64,000 nucleotides of DNA from Oscillospiraceae bacterium (lineage in GTDB: Bacteria; Bacillota; Clostridia; Oscillospirales; Ruminococcaceae). The position numbers and the translations under genes were made by a program. Of this stretch, positions 21,171 through 30,187 are shown piece after piece. Every line of letters starts with the position of its first letter. Position 1 is the first letter of the stretch. The DNA is taken from positions 1-64,000 of the forward strand of contig SVOZ01000007.1 of assembly GCA_015066115.1 (NCBI GenBank). Reading direction: 5' to 3'. The notes under the pieces are model-generated. The model saw only the letters and a list, made by a program, of their open reading frames with translations, did no database searches and was not told where the DNA came from.

Positions 21171-22439
21171 ATGAAAAAAGTACTTGCACTAGTTCTCTCC
21201 CTCGCAATGACACTTGCAATGTGCGTTGCACTCTCGGGCTGTACCGAAAACAAAAAAGAGCTTCTTGGCATGAGCGATGCTCCCATTGCCGCAGTTGAGC
21301 TCAAGGTCGACTACGAAGTTCCCGACGACTTCAAGATCGGTTTCATCTGCTTACACGATGAAAACTCCACCTATGACTTAAACTTCCTCAATGCAGTTTA
21401 TGCTATTCAGGAAGCTGCAGGTCTTTCCGATGATCAGGTTATCATTAAGAAAAACATTGGCGAAGACGATTCTTGCTACAACGCCGCAAAAGACCTTGCC
21501 ACTCAGGGTTGCGATATAATTTTTGCTAACTCCTTTGGTCACGAATCCTTTATGATCAAGGCTGCAAAAGAGTTCCCCGAAATTGAATTCTGCCACGCTA
21601 CCGGTACAAAGGCTCACACCGAGGGTCTTGACAACTACCACAATGCTTTCGCTTCTATCTACGAGGGCAGATACCTTGCAGGCGTTGCCGCAGGTCTTAA
21701 GCTCAACGAAATGATCGAAGCCGGCAAAATCACCGCTGAGCAGGCTAAGATGGGCTATGTTGGTGCTTTCACCTATGCTGAGGTTATCTCGGGTTACACC
21801 TCCTTCTATCTCGGCGCAAAATCTGTTTGCCCCAGCGTTACTATGGACGTTCAGTTCACAGGTTCTTGGTATGAGCCTACCGAAGAGAAGAATGCCGCTG
21901 AGGCTCTCATCTCCAAGGACTGCGTTCTCATTTCTCAGCACGCCGACTCTATGGGCGCTCCCGGTGCTTGCGAAGCCGCCGGCGTTCCCAACGTTTCTTA
22001 CAACGGCGCAACCTATGAGTCCTGCCCCGAGACCTTTATCGTTTCTTCAAGAATCGACTGGGCTCCCTACTACAACTACATCATTAAATGCGTTGTAAAT
22101 GATGAAAAGATCGCTGCTGACTGGTGCGGCGGAATCGAAGAGGGTTCTGTTGTTCTCACCGGTGTAAACCAGGATGCTGCTGCTGAGGGAACTGTTGACA
22201 AGATTAAAGCGGTTGTTGCCGGTCTTAAAGACGGAAGCGTTAAGGTATTTGACACCAAGACCTTCACTGTAGAAGGCAAAGAGGTTACCACCTACTCCGC
22301 TGACGTTGACGACATGGGCGACTACAAGCCCGACACCGAGGCTATCAAGAACGGCGAGTTTGCAGAGTCTTCTGACCGTTCAGCTCCTTACTTTGATCTT
22401 AAGGTTGACGGAATCACACGTCTTAATGAGAAGTTCTAA
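21171..22439 (+). CDS. BMP family nucleoside-binding lipoprotein of ABC importer
   Basis: A 422-residue lipoprotein. The signal ends in the lipobox ALSGC with Cys24. The mature part is a BMP/PnrA-type binding protein: FKIGFICLHDENSTYDLNF near 56, IFANSFGHESFM near 121, YEGRYLAGVAAGLKL near 165, MGYVGAFTYAEVISGY near 194 and the basic/aromatic ligand region towards 300. The family binds purine nucleosides such as guanosine or inosine, and the riboswitch-controlled xpt upstream supports a purine ligand. The ATG at 21171 follows AGGAGGTC. A strong terminator-like hairpin (22456-22494) separates it from the ATPase gene, a common way to over-express the binding protein. Confidence 0.9.
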   Translation: MKKVLALVLSLAMTLAMCVALSGCTENKKELLGMSDAPIAAVELKVDYEVPDDFKIGFICLHDENSTYDLNFLNAVYAIQEAAGLSDDQVIIKKNIGEDDSCYNAAKDLATQGCDIIFANSFGHESFMIKAAKEFPEIEFCHATGTKAHTEGLDNYHNAFASIYEGRYLAGVAAGLKLNEMIEAGKITAEQAKMGYVGAFTYAEVISGYTSFYLGAKSVCPSVTMDVQFTGSWYEPTEEKNAAEALISKDCVLISQHADSMGAPGACEAAGVPNVSYNGATYESCPETFIVSSRIDWAPYYNYIIKCVVNDEKIAADWCGGIEEGSVVLTGVNQDAAAEGTVDKIKAVVAGLKDGSVKVFDTKTFTVEGKEVTTYSADVDDMGDYKPDTEAIKNGEFAESSDRSAPYFDLKVDGITRLNEKF

Positions 22440-22455
22440 TTTAAACATTTAAAGC

Positions 22456-22494
22456 GGGCGGGGCACCAATCTGCCCCGCCCTAATCTCTTTTTT
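22456..22494 (+). terminator. Attenuating terminator after the binding-protein gene
   Basis: GGGCGGGGCA and TGCCCCGCCC pair with a six-base loop and a T-rich tract follows. It sits within the operon, so partial read-through is expected. Confidence 0.8.
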
Positions 22495-22565
22495 AAGGTT
22501 TAAAAATTTCTATCTGTAAAGGCAGGATTTTTTAAGGCTTAAAAAATTTTTAGGAGGAAAAAGCT

Positions 22566-24095
22566 TTGGCAAATGCAGCGATAGAGCTTAAAAACATTAC
22601 CAAAACCTTCGGCAATGTTGTTGCCAACCGAGATGTTTGTCTTTCTGTTAATCACGGGGAGATTCTTTCAATTCTCGGCGAAAACGGAAGCGGCAAAACC
22701 ACCCTTATGAATATGATCTCGGGAATTTATTTTCCCGACAGCGGACAGATATTCATTGAAGGCAAAGAGGTCGTTATCCGCTCGCCCAAGGATGCCTTTG
22801 ATCACAAAATCGGTATGATCCATCAACACTTTAAGCTTGTTGATGTTTTTTCGGCCACCGAAAATATTATTTTGGGTCTTAAAGGGAAAGAAAAATTCAA
22901 GATCAAAGAGGCGGCAAAAAAGGTTGAAGAGATAAGCCATAAATACGGCTTTGACATTGACCCGATGAAGAAGATTCACGAAATGTCGGTTTCGGAAAAG
23001 CAGACTGTTGAAATAATCAAGGTTCTTTACCGTGGCGCTGACATTTTGATTCTTGACGAGCCCACCGCCGTTTTAACTCCTCAGGAAACGCAGAAGCTTT
23101 TTGCTGTACTTCGCCGAATGCGCGATGACGGAAAGTCTATCATAATAATCACCCACAAATTGCACGAGGTTCTTTCGCTTTCGGACAGAGTTTCGGTTCT
23201 CAGAAAGGGCGAATACATCGGAACGGTAACTACCGCGGATACAAACGAGAGCGAGCTTACCGAAATGATGGTCGGCAAAAAGATCTCGCTTAATATACAT
23301 AGAAGTGAGCCTAAAAACTGCGAGGACAGGCTCTGCGTTGAAAATATTAACTGCATAAGCCGTGAGGGAGTTGGGCTTCTTAACTCGGTTTCGTTTACAG
23401 CAAAGAGCGGCGAGATTCTCGGCATTGCAGGCATTGCAGGCTCGGGACAGCGAGAGCTCTTAGAGGCTATCGCAGGCCTTCAGCACATCGACAGCGGAAA
23501 AATCATTTACAACAACCCAAAAACAGGCACTCACGACAATTTAAGGGACAAGACTCCCCTGCAGATAAGAGAGCTGGGCGTCCGCCTTTCATTTGTTCCT
23601 GAGGACAGGCTTGGAATGGGCCTTGTCGGAAACATGGGCATCACCGATAACATGATGCTCAGAAGTTACCGCAAGGGCAGATCTATGTTCTTAGAGCGCA
23701 AAGGTCCGCACGACCTTGCAGAGAAAATTATTTCCGAGCTTGAGGTCGTAACGCCGGGTTCTGAAACCCCTGTAAGACGGCTTTCGGGAGGTAACGTTCA
23801 AAAGGTTTTAGTTGGCAGAGAGATCGCCGCCGCTCCCACAGTGCTTATGGCGGCTTATCCCGTAAGAGGCCTTGACATAAACTCATCTTACACCATCTAT
23901 AATCTTTTAAATCAGCAAAAGGAGCGCGGCGTTGCCGTTATCTTTGTTGGCGAGGACCTTGATGTTCTTTTGGAGCTTTGCGACAGAATTTTGGTTATCG
24001 GTTCAGGCTGTGTAACAGGAATTGTTGACGCAAGGACTGCCACAAAAGAAGAGATCGGTCTGCTTATGACAAAAGGGAAAGGAGAGGAAAAATAA
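22566..24095 (+). CDS. Nucleoside ABC importer, duplicated ATPase (NupO-like)
   Basis: A 509-residue protein with two ABC domains. Domain 1 has Walker A GENGSGKTT (38-46), signature VSEKQ near 140 and Walker B ILILDEPTAVLT near 160. Domain 2 has a degenerate Walker A (GIAGSGQRELLE near 297), signature LSGGNVQK near 405 and a Walker B region VLMAAYPVRGLD in which the usual DEPT is replaced. Catalysis is therefore expected at domain 1 only, as in other sugar/nucleoside ATPases of this family. The start is TTG at 22566 with AGGAGG upstream. It overlaps the first permease gene (TAATG). Confidence 0.9.
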   Translation: MANAAIELKNITKTFGNVVANRDVCLSVNHGEILSILGENGSGKTTLMNMISGIYFPDSGQIFIEGKEVVIRSPKDAFDHKIGMIHQHFKLVDVFSATENIILGLKGKEKFKIKEAAKKVEEISHKYGFDIDPMKKIHEMSVSEKQTVEIIKVLYRGADILILDEPTAVLTPQETQKLFAVLRRMRDDGKSIIIITHKLHEVLSLSDRVSVLRKGEYIGTVTTADTNESELTEMMVGKKISLNIHRSEPKNCEDRLCVENINCISREGVGLLNSVSFTAKSGEILGIAGIAGSGQRELLEAIAGLQHIDSGKIIYNNPKTGTHDNLRDKTPLQIRELGVRLSFVPEDRLGMGLVGNMGITDNMMLRSYRKGRSMFLERKGPHDLAEKIISELEVVTPGSETPVRRLSGGNVQKVLVGREIAAAPTVLMAAYPVRGLDINSSYTIYNLLNQQKERGVAVIFVGEDLDVLLELCDRILVIGSGCVTGIVDARTATKEEIGLLMTKGKGEEK

Positions 24096-25186
24096 TGCAA
24101 AGCACAAAACAGAAAAAAGCTCTTTCCTTCCACATTGTTAAGCGCGATCCTCTCCCTTGGTACAAGGGTCTTGCAATTCGCGCCGCCGCCATTGTTTTAG
24201 CGCTTGTTGTTGCAGGCGTGATCATCACCCTGCTGACCGACAAAAATCCGCTCGCCGTTTACGCATCTATGCTCGACGGCGCTTTCGGAATGGACATCCG
24301 CATCTGGAGCTTACTGCAGGACATTGCAATTCTTTTATGTATATCCCTTGCAGTTACTCCTGCATTTAAAATGAAGTTCTGGAACTGCGGCGCAGAAGGC
24401 CAGGTGCTTATGGGCGGACTTGCTACCGTTACCGTTATGATGTTTTTAGGGGACAAGCTTCCCCTTCCCTTACTTCTTGTAATTATGATTGCCGCCTCAA
24501 TTTTGGCAAGCATTATATGGGCGGTGCTCCCTGCAATCTGCAAGGCTTACTGGAACACAAACGAAACCCTCTTTACACTTATGATGAACTATGTTGCGAT
24601 TCAGCTTGTTTCATACTTCCTCAAAACCTTTGTTAAAACAGGCTCGGGCGTTCTCTCGCCTATGCCGCAGTTTGGTCTTCCTGTTTTATTCGGACATCAG
24701 TATCTTCTTAATATAATAATTGTCGCTGTTTTGACTGTTGTTGTTTACATCTACCTAAAATACACCAAGCAGGGATACGAGATCGCTGTTGTTGGTGAAA
24801 GCGAGAACACCGCAAACTACATCGGCATCAATGTTAAAAAGGTCGTTATCAGAACCCTTATCGTTTCGGGCGCTCTTTGCGGAATTGCAGGTTTACTGCT
24901 TGTTGGCGGCACAAACCACACCATCAACACCGAAACCGCAGGCGGCAGAGGCTTTACTGCAATTATGGTTTCCTGGCTTGCTAAGTTTAACCCCATTTTT
25001 ATGGTGTTTACAAGCTTTCTGATAGTTTTCTTACAGAAGGGCTCACAGCAGGTTTCCACCGATTTCAGACTTCCTCAGGCAATCAGCGATATTGTTACGG
25101 GAATTATCCTATTCTTTATAATCGGTTGTGAGTTTTTCTTAAACTACAAAATCGTTGTTTCTAAAAACGGAAAGGAGAATGCATAA
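24095..25186 (+). CDS. Nucleoside ABC importer permease 1 (NupP-like)
   Basis: A 363-residue membrane protein of the BPD_transp_2 family with about nine helices after a basic cytoplasmic N-terminus. The family cytoplasmic loop appears near 218-265: YTKQGYEIAVVGESENTANY, then GINVKKV. The segment LLLVGGTNHTINTETAGGRGF near 265-285 is typical of YufP/NupP. Its ATG overlaps the ATPase stop (TAATG). It pairs with the next permease to form the channel for purine nucleosides. Confidence 0.9.
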   Translation: MQSTKQKKALSFHIVKRDPLPWYKGLAIRAAAIVLALVVAGVIITLLTDKNPLAVYASMLDGAFGMDIRIWSLLQDIAILLCISLAVTPAFKMKFWNCGAEGQVLMGGLATVTVMMFLGDKLPLPLLLVIMIAASILASIIWAVLPAICKAYWNTNETLFTLMMNYVAIQLVSYFLKTFVKTGSGVLSPMPQFGLPVLFGHQYLLNIIIVAVLTVVVYIYLKYTKQGYEIAVVGESENTANYIGINVKKVVIRTLIVSGALCGIAGLLLVGGTNHTINTETAGGRGFTAIMVSWLAKFNPIFMVFTSFLIVFLQKGSQQVSTDFRLPQAISDIVTGIILFFIIGCEFFLNYKIVVSKNGKENA

Positions 25187-26134
25187 ATGTTAGCCTTTCT
25201 TGTTAGTGCAATAAGACTCGGTATGGTCTTTCTCTTTGGTTCAACAGGCGAGATCATCACCGAAAAATCGGGGCACCTAAACCTCGGTACCCCCGGCGTT
25301 ATGTGCGTGGGAGCCTCCTGCGGCTGCTTTGCTGAATATCTGTATCTCAAGCAGGCAGGTCTTTATGCTTCCCCCGTTTTAGCCATTGTTATCGCCGTTG
25401 TTGCAACCTTTATTGGTGGCGCATTGATGGGACTGCTTTTTAGTTTCCTTACCGTTACCTTAAGAGCAAACCAGAATGTTACCGGTCTTGCTCTTACAAC
25501 CCTCGGCGTTGGAATTTCCGACTTTATGATAGCCAAAGCAGGCACCTCATTTGGCAGAGCAAGCAAATATTTCACCGCTTCTCTCCCCTTTGCAGAGGAC
25601 CTCGGCTTTATCGGAGAGCTTTTCTTCTCTCACGGAATTATGATTTACCTCGCCATTGCCATTGCGCTCATTTCATCCTTTGTGCTTTCAAAAACAAGGG
25701 TTGGCCTTAATCTACGCTCTGTCGGCGAAAACCCTGCAACTGCCGATGCCGCAGGAATAAATGTTTCGCTCTACCGTTATCTTGCAACCTGCATAGGCTG
25801 CGGAATTTCGGGTCTCGGCGGACTTACCTTTATTATGGATTACCTAAACGGCAACTGGGAATACTGCATTGATGCATTCGGCTGGCTCTCCATCGCCCTT
25901 GTTATCTTTACAGTTTGGAAGCCTAATCTTGCAATCTTAGGATCGATAGTTTTCGGAGCGCTCTACATTGCAAGCAGCTACATCACAGGTGTCGGCTTTG
26001 CCGACAAGGAGCTGTTTAAAATGCTTCCTTATATCGTTACCATTGTTGTTCTTATCTTCACAAGCATCAGGAACAAGAAGGAAAATCAGCCTCCTGCAAG
26101 CTTGGGCCTTGCCTATTTCAGAGAAGAAAGATAG
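25187..26134 (+). CDS. Nucleoside ABC importer permease 2 (NupQ-like)
   Basis: A 315-residue membrane protein of the same permease family with about eight helices. The N-terminal segment FLFGSTGEIITEKSGHLNLG near 18-37 and the loop KTRVGLNLRSVGENPATADA near 167-186 are characteristic of YufQ/NupQ. It begins immediately after the first permease stop with an SD (GGAGAA) inside that gene. It is the last gene of the xpt-BMP-ATPase-permease operon. No clear terminator follows before the rpmE promoter. Confidence 0.9.
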   Translation: MLAFLVSAIRLGMVFLFGSTGEIITEKSGHLNLGTPGVMCVGASCGCFAEYLYLKQAGLYASPVLAIVIAVVATFIGGALMGLLFSFLTVTLRANQNVTGLALTTLGVGISDFMIAKAGTSFGRASKYFTASLPFAEDLGFIGELFFSHGIMIYLAIAIALISSFVLSKTRVGLNLRSVGENPATADAAGINVSLYRYLATCIGCGISGLGGLTFIMDYLNGNWEYCIDAFGWLSIALVIFTVWKPNLAILGSIVFGALYIASSYITGVGFADKELFKMLPYIVTIVVLIFTSIRNKKENQPPASLGLAYFREER

Positions 26135-26161
26135 GCTCTTAAAAATCTTTTTAAAAAAGTG

Positions 26162-26190
26162 TTGCATTATTTAAAATGCTGTGTTATAAT
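26162..26190 (+). promoter_or_regulatory. Promoter of rpmE
   Basis: TTGCAT (26162-26167) and TATAAT (26185-26190), spacer 17. Confidence 0.75.
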
Positions 26191-26196
26191 ATCTCT

Positions 26197-26329
26197 TGCT
26201 ATGCACGCATGAGCAAAATCTTATGCTATCGGCAGGAAACCACTTACGCGGGGTATGTTTAGGGGCAGGTCACAGCTTGCCTCGTCAGAAACAGAAAGAC
26301 CGCAAAACTTACAAAGAGGTGAAATCATA
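26197..26329 (+). promoter_or_regulatory. Long 5' leader of rpmE, possible L31 leader RNA
   Basis: About 130 untranslated bases separate the promoter from the rpmE ATG. GC-rich segments around 26231-26285 (GGCAGGAAACCAC, GGGGCAGG...CTTGCCTC) can fold into hairpins. L31 leaders are known autoregulatory RNAs in Firmicutes; I did not match the consensus base by base. Confidence 0.4.
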
Positions 26330-26533
26330 ATGAAAAAGGATATCCATCCTAACTACAAGACCGTTACTGTTAAGTGCGCTTGCGGCGCTACTTTCGAAAC
26401 AAAGTCTACAGCTGATGAGATCCGTGTTGAAATTTGTTCCAAGTGTCACCCCTTCTTCACCGGAAGACAGAAGCTCGTTGACACCGGCGGACGCGTTGAC
26501 AGATTTAAGAAGCGTTTCGGCATGGACAAATAA
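26330..26533 (+). CDS. rpmE: 50S ribosomal protein L31, zinc-binding type
   Basis: A 67-residue protein of standard L31 length, opening [10 protein letters not shown]. The zinc ligands Cys16, Cys18, Cys36 and Cys39 (CAC and CSKC) mark the C+ form. The [23 protein letters not shown]-terminal region is canonical. The ATG at 26330 follows AGAGGTGA; an in-frame ATG at 26255 lies in the leader and is not supported. A strong terminator follows, making it monocistronic. Confidence 0.96.
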   Translation: MKKDIHPNYKTVTVKCACGATFETKSTADEIRVEICSKCHPFFTGRQKLVDTGGRVDRFKKRFGMDK

Positions 26534-26544
26534 GGTTACGATCA

Positions 26545-26580
26545 CAAAAAAGGGCTGTCTTTATTAAGACGGCCCTTTTT
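26545..26580 (+). terminator. Intrinsic terminator of rpmE
   Basis: AAAAAAGGGCTGTCTT, loop TATT, AAGACGGCCC and five T. Confidence 0.85.
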
Positions 26581-26614
26581 GGTCATTTTATTTTAGGACA
26601 AAGGAGGTTATACT

Positions 26615-27235
26615 ATGCAGGATTACAAGACCGTTTTGGAGAAGGCGGACTCGGAGTTTGTAGAGAAAAAAAGCCGATTTATCTCCTATATTGCCCCTGT
26701 TACAAGCGAAAAAGAGGCAACCGATTTTATCTCTGAAGTTTGCGCTATGCACCCACAGGCGCGGCACGTAGTTTATGCATACAGCCTTCTTGACGGACAA
26801 ACAAAGAGATACAGCGATGCAGGCGAACCGCAGGGAACTGCCGGAATGCCCACGCTCGATGTTATTTTACATAAAGAGCTATATAACGTTGCCATCGCAA
26901 CTGTGCGATACTTTGGCGGAGTACTTCTCGGAACGGGCGGCCTTACAAGAGCCTATTCAAAAGCTGCCGCTGATGCCGTTTTAGGCGCAAAGGTCATAAC
27001 CCGCACCTGGGGAGACCTTTTAGAGCTTTCTCTTCCCTATAATCTTTACGGCAGGGTTTCACCCTTTTTGGCTGAAAAAAACTGCGCACTTGTTGACAGC
27101 GATTTTTCCGAAACAGTGAGGCTTACTGTTTTTGTTCCCAAAGCAGAAACCGAAAGATTTACCGCAGAGCTTATCGATCTTACAGCCGCCGCCATCAAAA
27201 TAGAGAAAAAAGATGAGTTATTCTTTGACATTTAG
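26615..27235 (+). CDS. YigZ/IMPACT (UPF0029) family protein
   Basis: A 206-residue protein of the YigZ/YvyE size. Its N-terminal domain has the family signatures KKSRFISYIAPVTSEKEA near 18-35, YSDAGEPQGTAGMPTLDVI near 68-86 and TVRYFGGVLLGTGGLTRAYS near 97-116. A ferredoxin-like C-terminal domain follows. The cellular role in bacteria is not settled; eukaryotic IMPACT modulates translation control. The ATG at 26615 has AAAGGAGG upstream. It stands between rpmE and dgt-dnaG-rpoD. Confidence 0.9.
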   Translation: MQDYKTVLEKADSEFVEKKSRFISYIAPVTSEKEATDFISEVCAMHPQARHVVYAYSLLDGQTKRYSDAGEPQGTAGMPTLDVILHKELYNVAIATVRYFGGVLLGTGGLTRAYSKAAADAVLGAKVITRTWGDLLELSLPYNLYGRVSPFLAEKNCALVDSDFSETVRLTVFVPKAETERFTAELIDLTAAAIKIEKKDELFFDI

Positions 27236-27279
27236 GTTTTTTTATGTTAAACTTTAATATTGGGATAGTTTAAGCATTA

Positions 27280-27307
27280 TTTCGGCAAAGGAGTGTTTTT
27301 GCCGAAA
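27280..27307. other. Perfect 10-bp inverted repeat ahead of dgt
   Basis: TTTCGGCAAA (27280-27289) and TTTGCCGAAA (27298-27307) with an eight-base spacer and no T run. It is an operator or RNA hairpin of unknown role, 52 bases before the dgt start. Confidence 0.55.
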
Positions 27308-27358
27308 TTTGCGCATAATAAAAATTGACACTATTTTTTAAACAAAAGGTGGGATCTT

Positions 27359-28354
27359 ATGAACATCAGAGAGCTTACAGAAGATCTTGAGGTTAAATAT
27401 TTAGCCCCCGACGCCTGTCTTGCAAAAAACAGTCGCGGCAGAGAGGTTTTTGAGGAGCCCTGCGAGTCGAGAACCTGTTTTCAGCGCGACAGAGACAGGA
27501 TAATTCACTGCAAGGCATTCAGAAGGCTAAAGCACAAAACTCAGGTTTTTCTTTCGCCTGAAGGCGATCATTACCGCACAAGGCTTACCCACACCCTTGA
27601 GGTTGCGCAAATTGCCCGAAGCATTGCGCGCGCAATGAGGCTTAATGAGGATCTTACAGAGGCCGCTGCGCTGGGACACGATTTGGGTCACACCCCATTC
27701 GGTCACGCTGGCGAAAGGGCTTTAAATCAGATCTCATCCTGCGGTTTTCGTCACTATGAGCAGAGTGTTCGCACAGCTCAGAGGCTTGAAAAGAACGGCA
27801 AGGGCTTAAACCTTACCTTTGAGGTTGCCGATGCTATCCTCTGCCACACAAACGCCGTTGCAGGCACGCTTGAAGGCAGAATTATCGAAATTGCCGACAA
27901 GATCGCATATATAAACCACGATATTGACGATGCGATACACGCAGAGATAATAACGGCAAAGGATCTTCCCGAAAAGCCGATAAAAATTCTCGGAGACACC
28001 ACATCAAAGAGAATTTCGACCCTTATATCCGCCATCGTAAACGATGAGAGCAGAAGCATAAAAATGCCCGGCGAAATAAGGGAATGCTTTGATATTCTTC
28101 ACACATATATGTACGAAACGGTTTATTCAAATCCCATTGCAAAGAGTGAAGAAGGCAAGGCAATGAATATTGTCAAATATCTCTATATGTATTTTATGGC
28201 GCACCCCGAAAAGATGCCCGAGCAGTATAACGGAATAATAGAGGCAGAGGGACTTGAACGCGCAGTTTGCGATTATATCGCAGGCATGAGCGACACCTAT
28301 GCCATCAGATTTTACGAGGAGCTTGTTATTCCGAAATCCTGGTCGGTTCTCTAA
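27359..28354 (+). CDS. dgt: dGTPase-like HD phosphohydrolase
   Basis: A 331-residue protein. The HD metal site is visible: the KAFRRLKHKTQVF stretch near 51, then RTRLTHTLEVAQIARSI near 73-89, LGHDLGHTPFGHAGE near 105-119, and a distal Asp near 180. It belongs to the short dNTP triphosphohydrolase group found upstream of dnaG in many Firmicutes, which releases triphosphate from dGTP or other dNTPs. The ATG at 27359 follows GGTGGGAT. Nineteen bases separate it from dnaG, so it opens the macromolecular synthesis cluster dgt-dnaG-rpoD. Confidence 0.9.
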   Translation: MNIRELTEDLEVKYLAPDACLAKNSRGREVFEEPCESRTCFQRDRDRIIHCKAFRRLKHKTQVFLSPEGDHYRTRLTHTLEVAQIARSIARAMRLNEDLTEAAALGHDLGHTPFGHAGERALNQISSCGFRHYEQSVRTAQRLEKNGKGLNLTFEVADAILCHTNAVAGTLEGRIIEIADKIAYINHDIDDAIHAEIITAKDLPEKPIKILGDTTSKRISTLISAIVNDESRSIKMPGEIRECFDILHTYMYETVYSNPIAKSEEGKAMNIVKYLYMYFMAHPEKMPEQYNGIIEAEGLERAVCDYIAGMSDTYAIRFYEELVIPKSWSVL

Positions 28355-28373
28355 ACTACAAAGGAGGGAAATT

Positions 28374-30173
28374 ATGAGGCTTTCAGACGAATTTTTAAAC
28401 GAGCTGAGAATGCGCTGTGACATAGAGTCTATTATTTCCCAATACGTAGTTTTAAAAAAGCAGGGCAGGCGGCTTACAGGCCTTTGCCCCTTTCACAACG
28501 AAAAAACGCCGTCCTTTTCGGTTTCAACTGACAAGCAGCTTTTTTACTGCTTTGGCTGCAGCACAGGCGGCGATGTTATAACCTTTATTATGAAGGCAGA
28601 AAACCTCTCTTATCCCGAGGCTGTTGCGTTTTTGGCCGAAAAGGTGGGGCTTGCGCTTCCCGAAGCTGAGGTTGACGATTCTCAGGCGCGGCTTAAAAAC
28701 CGAATTTTAGAAATAAACCGCGAAACCGCTCGATTTTTCCACGCGGCGCTTCTCTCCGGAAAGGGAGCTAATGCAAGAAGATACATTTTAGAGCGCGGAC
28801 TCCTACAAAAGACCGTTACCCGATTTGGCTTAGGCTACGCCCCTGACAGCTGGGACAGCCTTATAAGGCATTTGCGCGGCAAAGGCTTTTCGGACGCTGA
28901 GATGGCGGCGGCGAGCGTTGCTATCAAAACCCGAAACGGAAAGTTTATCGACTTTTTCAGAAACCGCCTTATGTTCCCTATAATTGACCTTAGGGGAAAT
29001 GTTATCGCCTTTGGCGGCAGAAAGCTATCAAAGGACGACAACGGCCCTAAATATATTAACTCACCCGAAACGGCGGTTTTTGTCAAAAACAGAAACCTCT
29101 ATGCATTAAATTACGCAAAATCCTCGGCATACAGCGACGCACTTTCCAAAAGCGGAAAGGACAGGTCATTTATTCTCTGCGAGGGTTATATGGATGTTAT
29201 CTCGCTTCACCAGGCAGGCTTTGACAACGCTGTTGCCCCACTTGGCACAGCCCTTACAGAAAACCAGGTGCAGATAATGGCGAAATATGTTCCCGAAGTC
29301 ATTATCGCGACCGACTCTGACGAAGCAGGTCAAAAGGCGGCAAAACGAAGTTTTGCGTTACTTGACAGCGCAGGAATCGCCACCAAAATAATAAAAATTC
29401 AAGGGGCAAAGGACCCCGATGAATATATAAAAAAATACGGAAGCAAGCGGTTTGAGCTTCTTTTATCCTCAAGTGTCAGCGCGGTTGAAAACGAGCTTGA
29501 CGCTATCCTTAAAAAGTACGACACCGACACCGACTCAGGCAAGGTGCAGGCGCTTAAAGACGCCTCAAAAATCCTTGCAGGCATTAGTAATGCAATCGAG
29601 CGGGACGTTTACATTTCAAGGATAAGCTCTCGTCTTTCGGTTTCTTCGCAGGCAGTTTCACAGGCTGTAAACAACATTATCCGTCAGCACAAAAATTACG
29701 AAAAGCGCAAGGAGCGCCAAAGTCTTTCGGTTCAAAGCGGACTTAGGGATAATGTAAATCCGCAAAAGCGAAAAATGCTTTCTGCGGCGGTTTGCGAGGA
29801 GTGGCTTTTAGGCTCGCTTTTTGGGCATCCCGATTTTTTTGCGGTGCTTAAAAAAGAGGCGGTTACGCAAGACGATTTTGTAACCGACTGGGGAAAAAAG
29901 ATGTTCAAAATAGTTCTCTCTGCATCAGAAAGAAACCTTGAGCTTGACCTATTATCGCTTTCGGGAGAGCTTAGCGCCGACGAAATGTCGCGTCTTGCTT
30001 CGGTTATCACCCGCGACGGAAGCTACATCAACACAAAGGAGCAGTTTTCAGAGCTTGTCTCTTCACTTAGGAGCGAAAAGCAGAAGCAAATGCTCTCTAA
30101 AGAAAACCTAAAGCAAATGGATGATGAGAGCCTTAAAGACCTCATCGAAAAACTCGGAAAAGAGAAAAAATAG
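28374..30173 (+). CDS. dnaG: DNA primase
   Basis: A 599-residue primase. The zinc-binding CHC2 domain has Cys38, His41, Cys59 and Cys62. The RNA polymerase core follows, with KNGPKYINSPET-like text near 225, the TOPRIM glutamate in ILCEGYMDVISLHQAGF near 265 and the aspartates in IIATDSDEAGQKAA near 315. A helical DnaB-binding C-terminus ends the protein. It makes RNA primers at the replication fork. I start at ATG 28374 (MRLSDEFLNELR) with AAAGGAGGG; the frame is open upstream into dgt to 28299 but that start has no SD. Overlap-free operon with rpoD. Confidence 0.96.
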   Translation: MRLSDEFLNELRMRCDIESIISQYVVLKKQGRRLTGLCPFHNEKTPSFSVSTDKQLFYCFGCSTGGDVITFIMKAENLSYPEAVAFLAEKVGLALPEAEVDDSQARLKNRILEINRETARFFHAALLSGKGANARRYILERGLLQKTVTRFGLGYAPDSWDSLIRHLRGKGFSDAEMAAASVAIKTRNGKFIDFFRNRLMFPIIDLRGNVIAFGGRKLSKDDNGPKYINSPETAVFVKNRNLYALNYAKSSAYSDALSKSGKDRSFILCEGYMDVISLHQAGFDNAVAPLGTALTENQVQIMAKYVPEVIIATDSDEAGQKAAKRSFALLDSAGIATKIIKIQGAKDPDEYIKKYGSKRFELLLSSSVSAVENELDAILKKYDTDTDSGKVQALKDASKILAGISNAIERDVYISRISSRLSVSSQAVSQAVNNIIRQHKNYEKRKERQSLSVQSGLRDNVNPQKRKMLSAAVCEEWLLGSLFGHPDFFAVLKKEAVTQDDFVTDWGKKMFKIVLSASERNLELDLLSLSGELSADEMSRLASVITRDGSYINTKEQFSELVSSLRSEKQKQMLSKENLKQMDDESLKDLIEKLGKEKK

Positions 30174-30187
30174 AGGAGAAGTAAAAA

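Noticed and set aside
28299..28373. Longer start for dnaG inside dgt
   Set aside because: No SD, and the first 25 codons do not resemble a primase N-terminus; ATG 28374 begins the known MRLSDEFLNELR type start.
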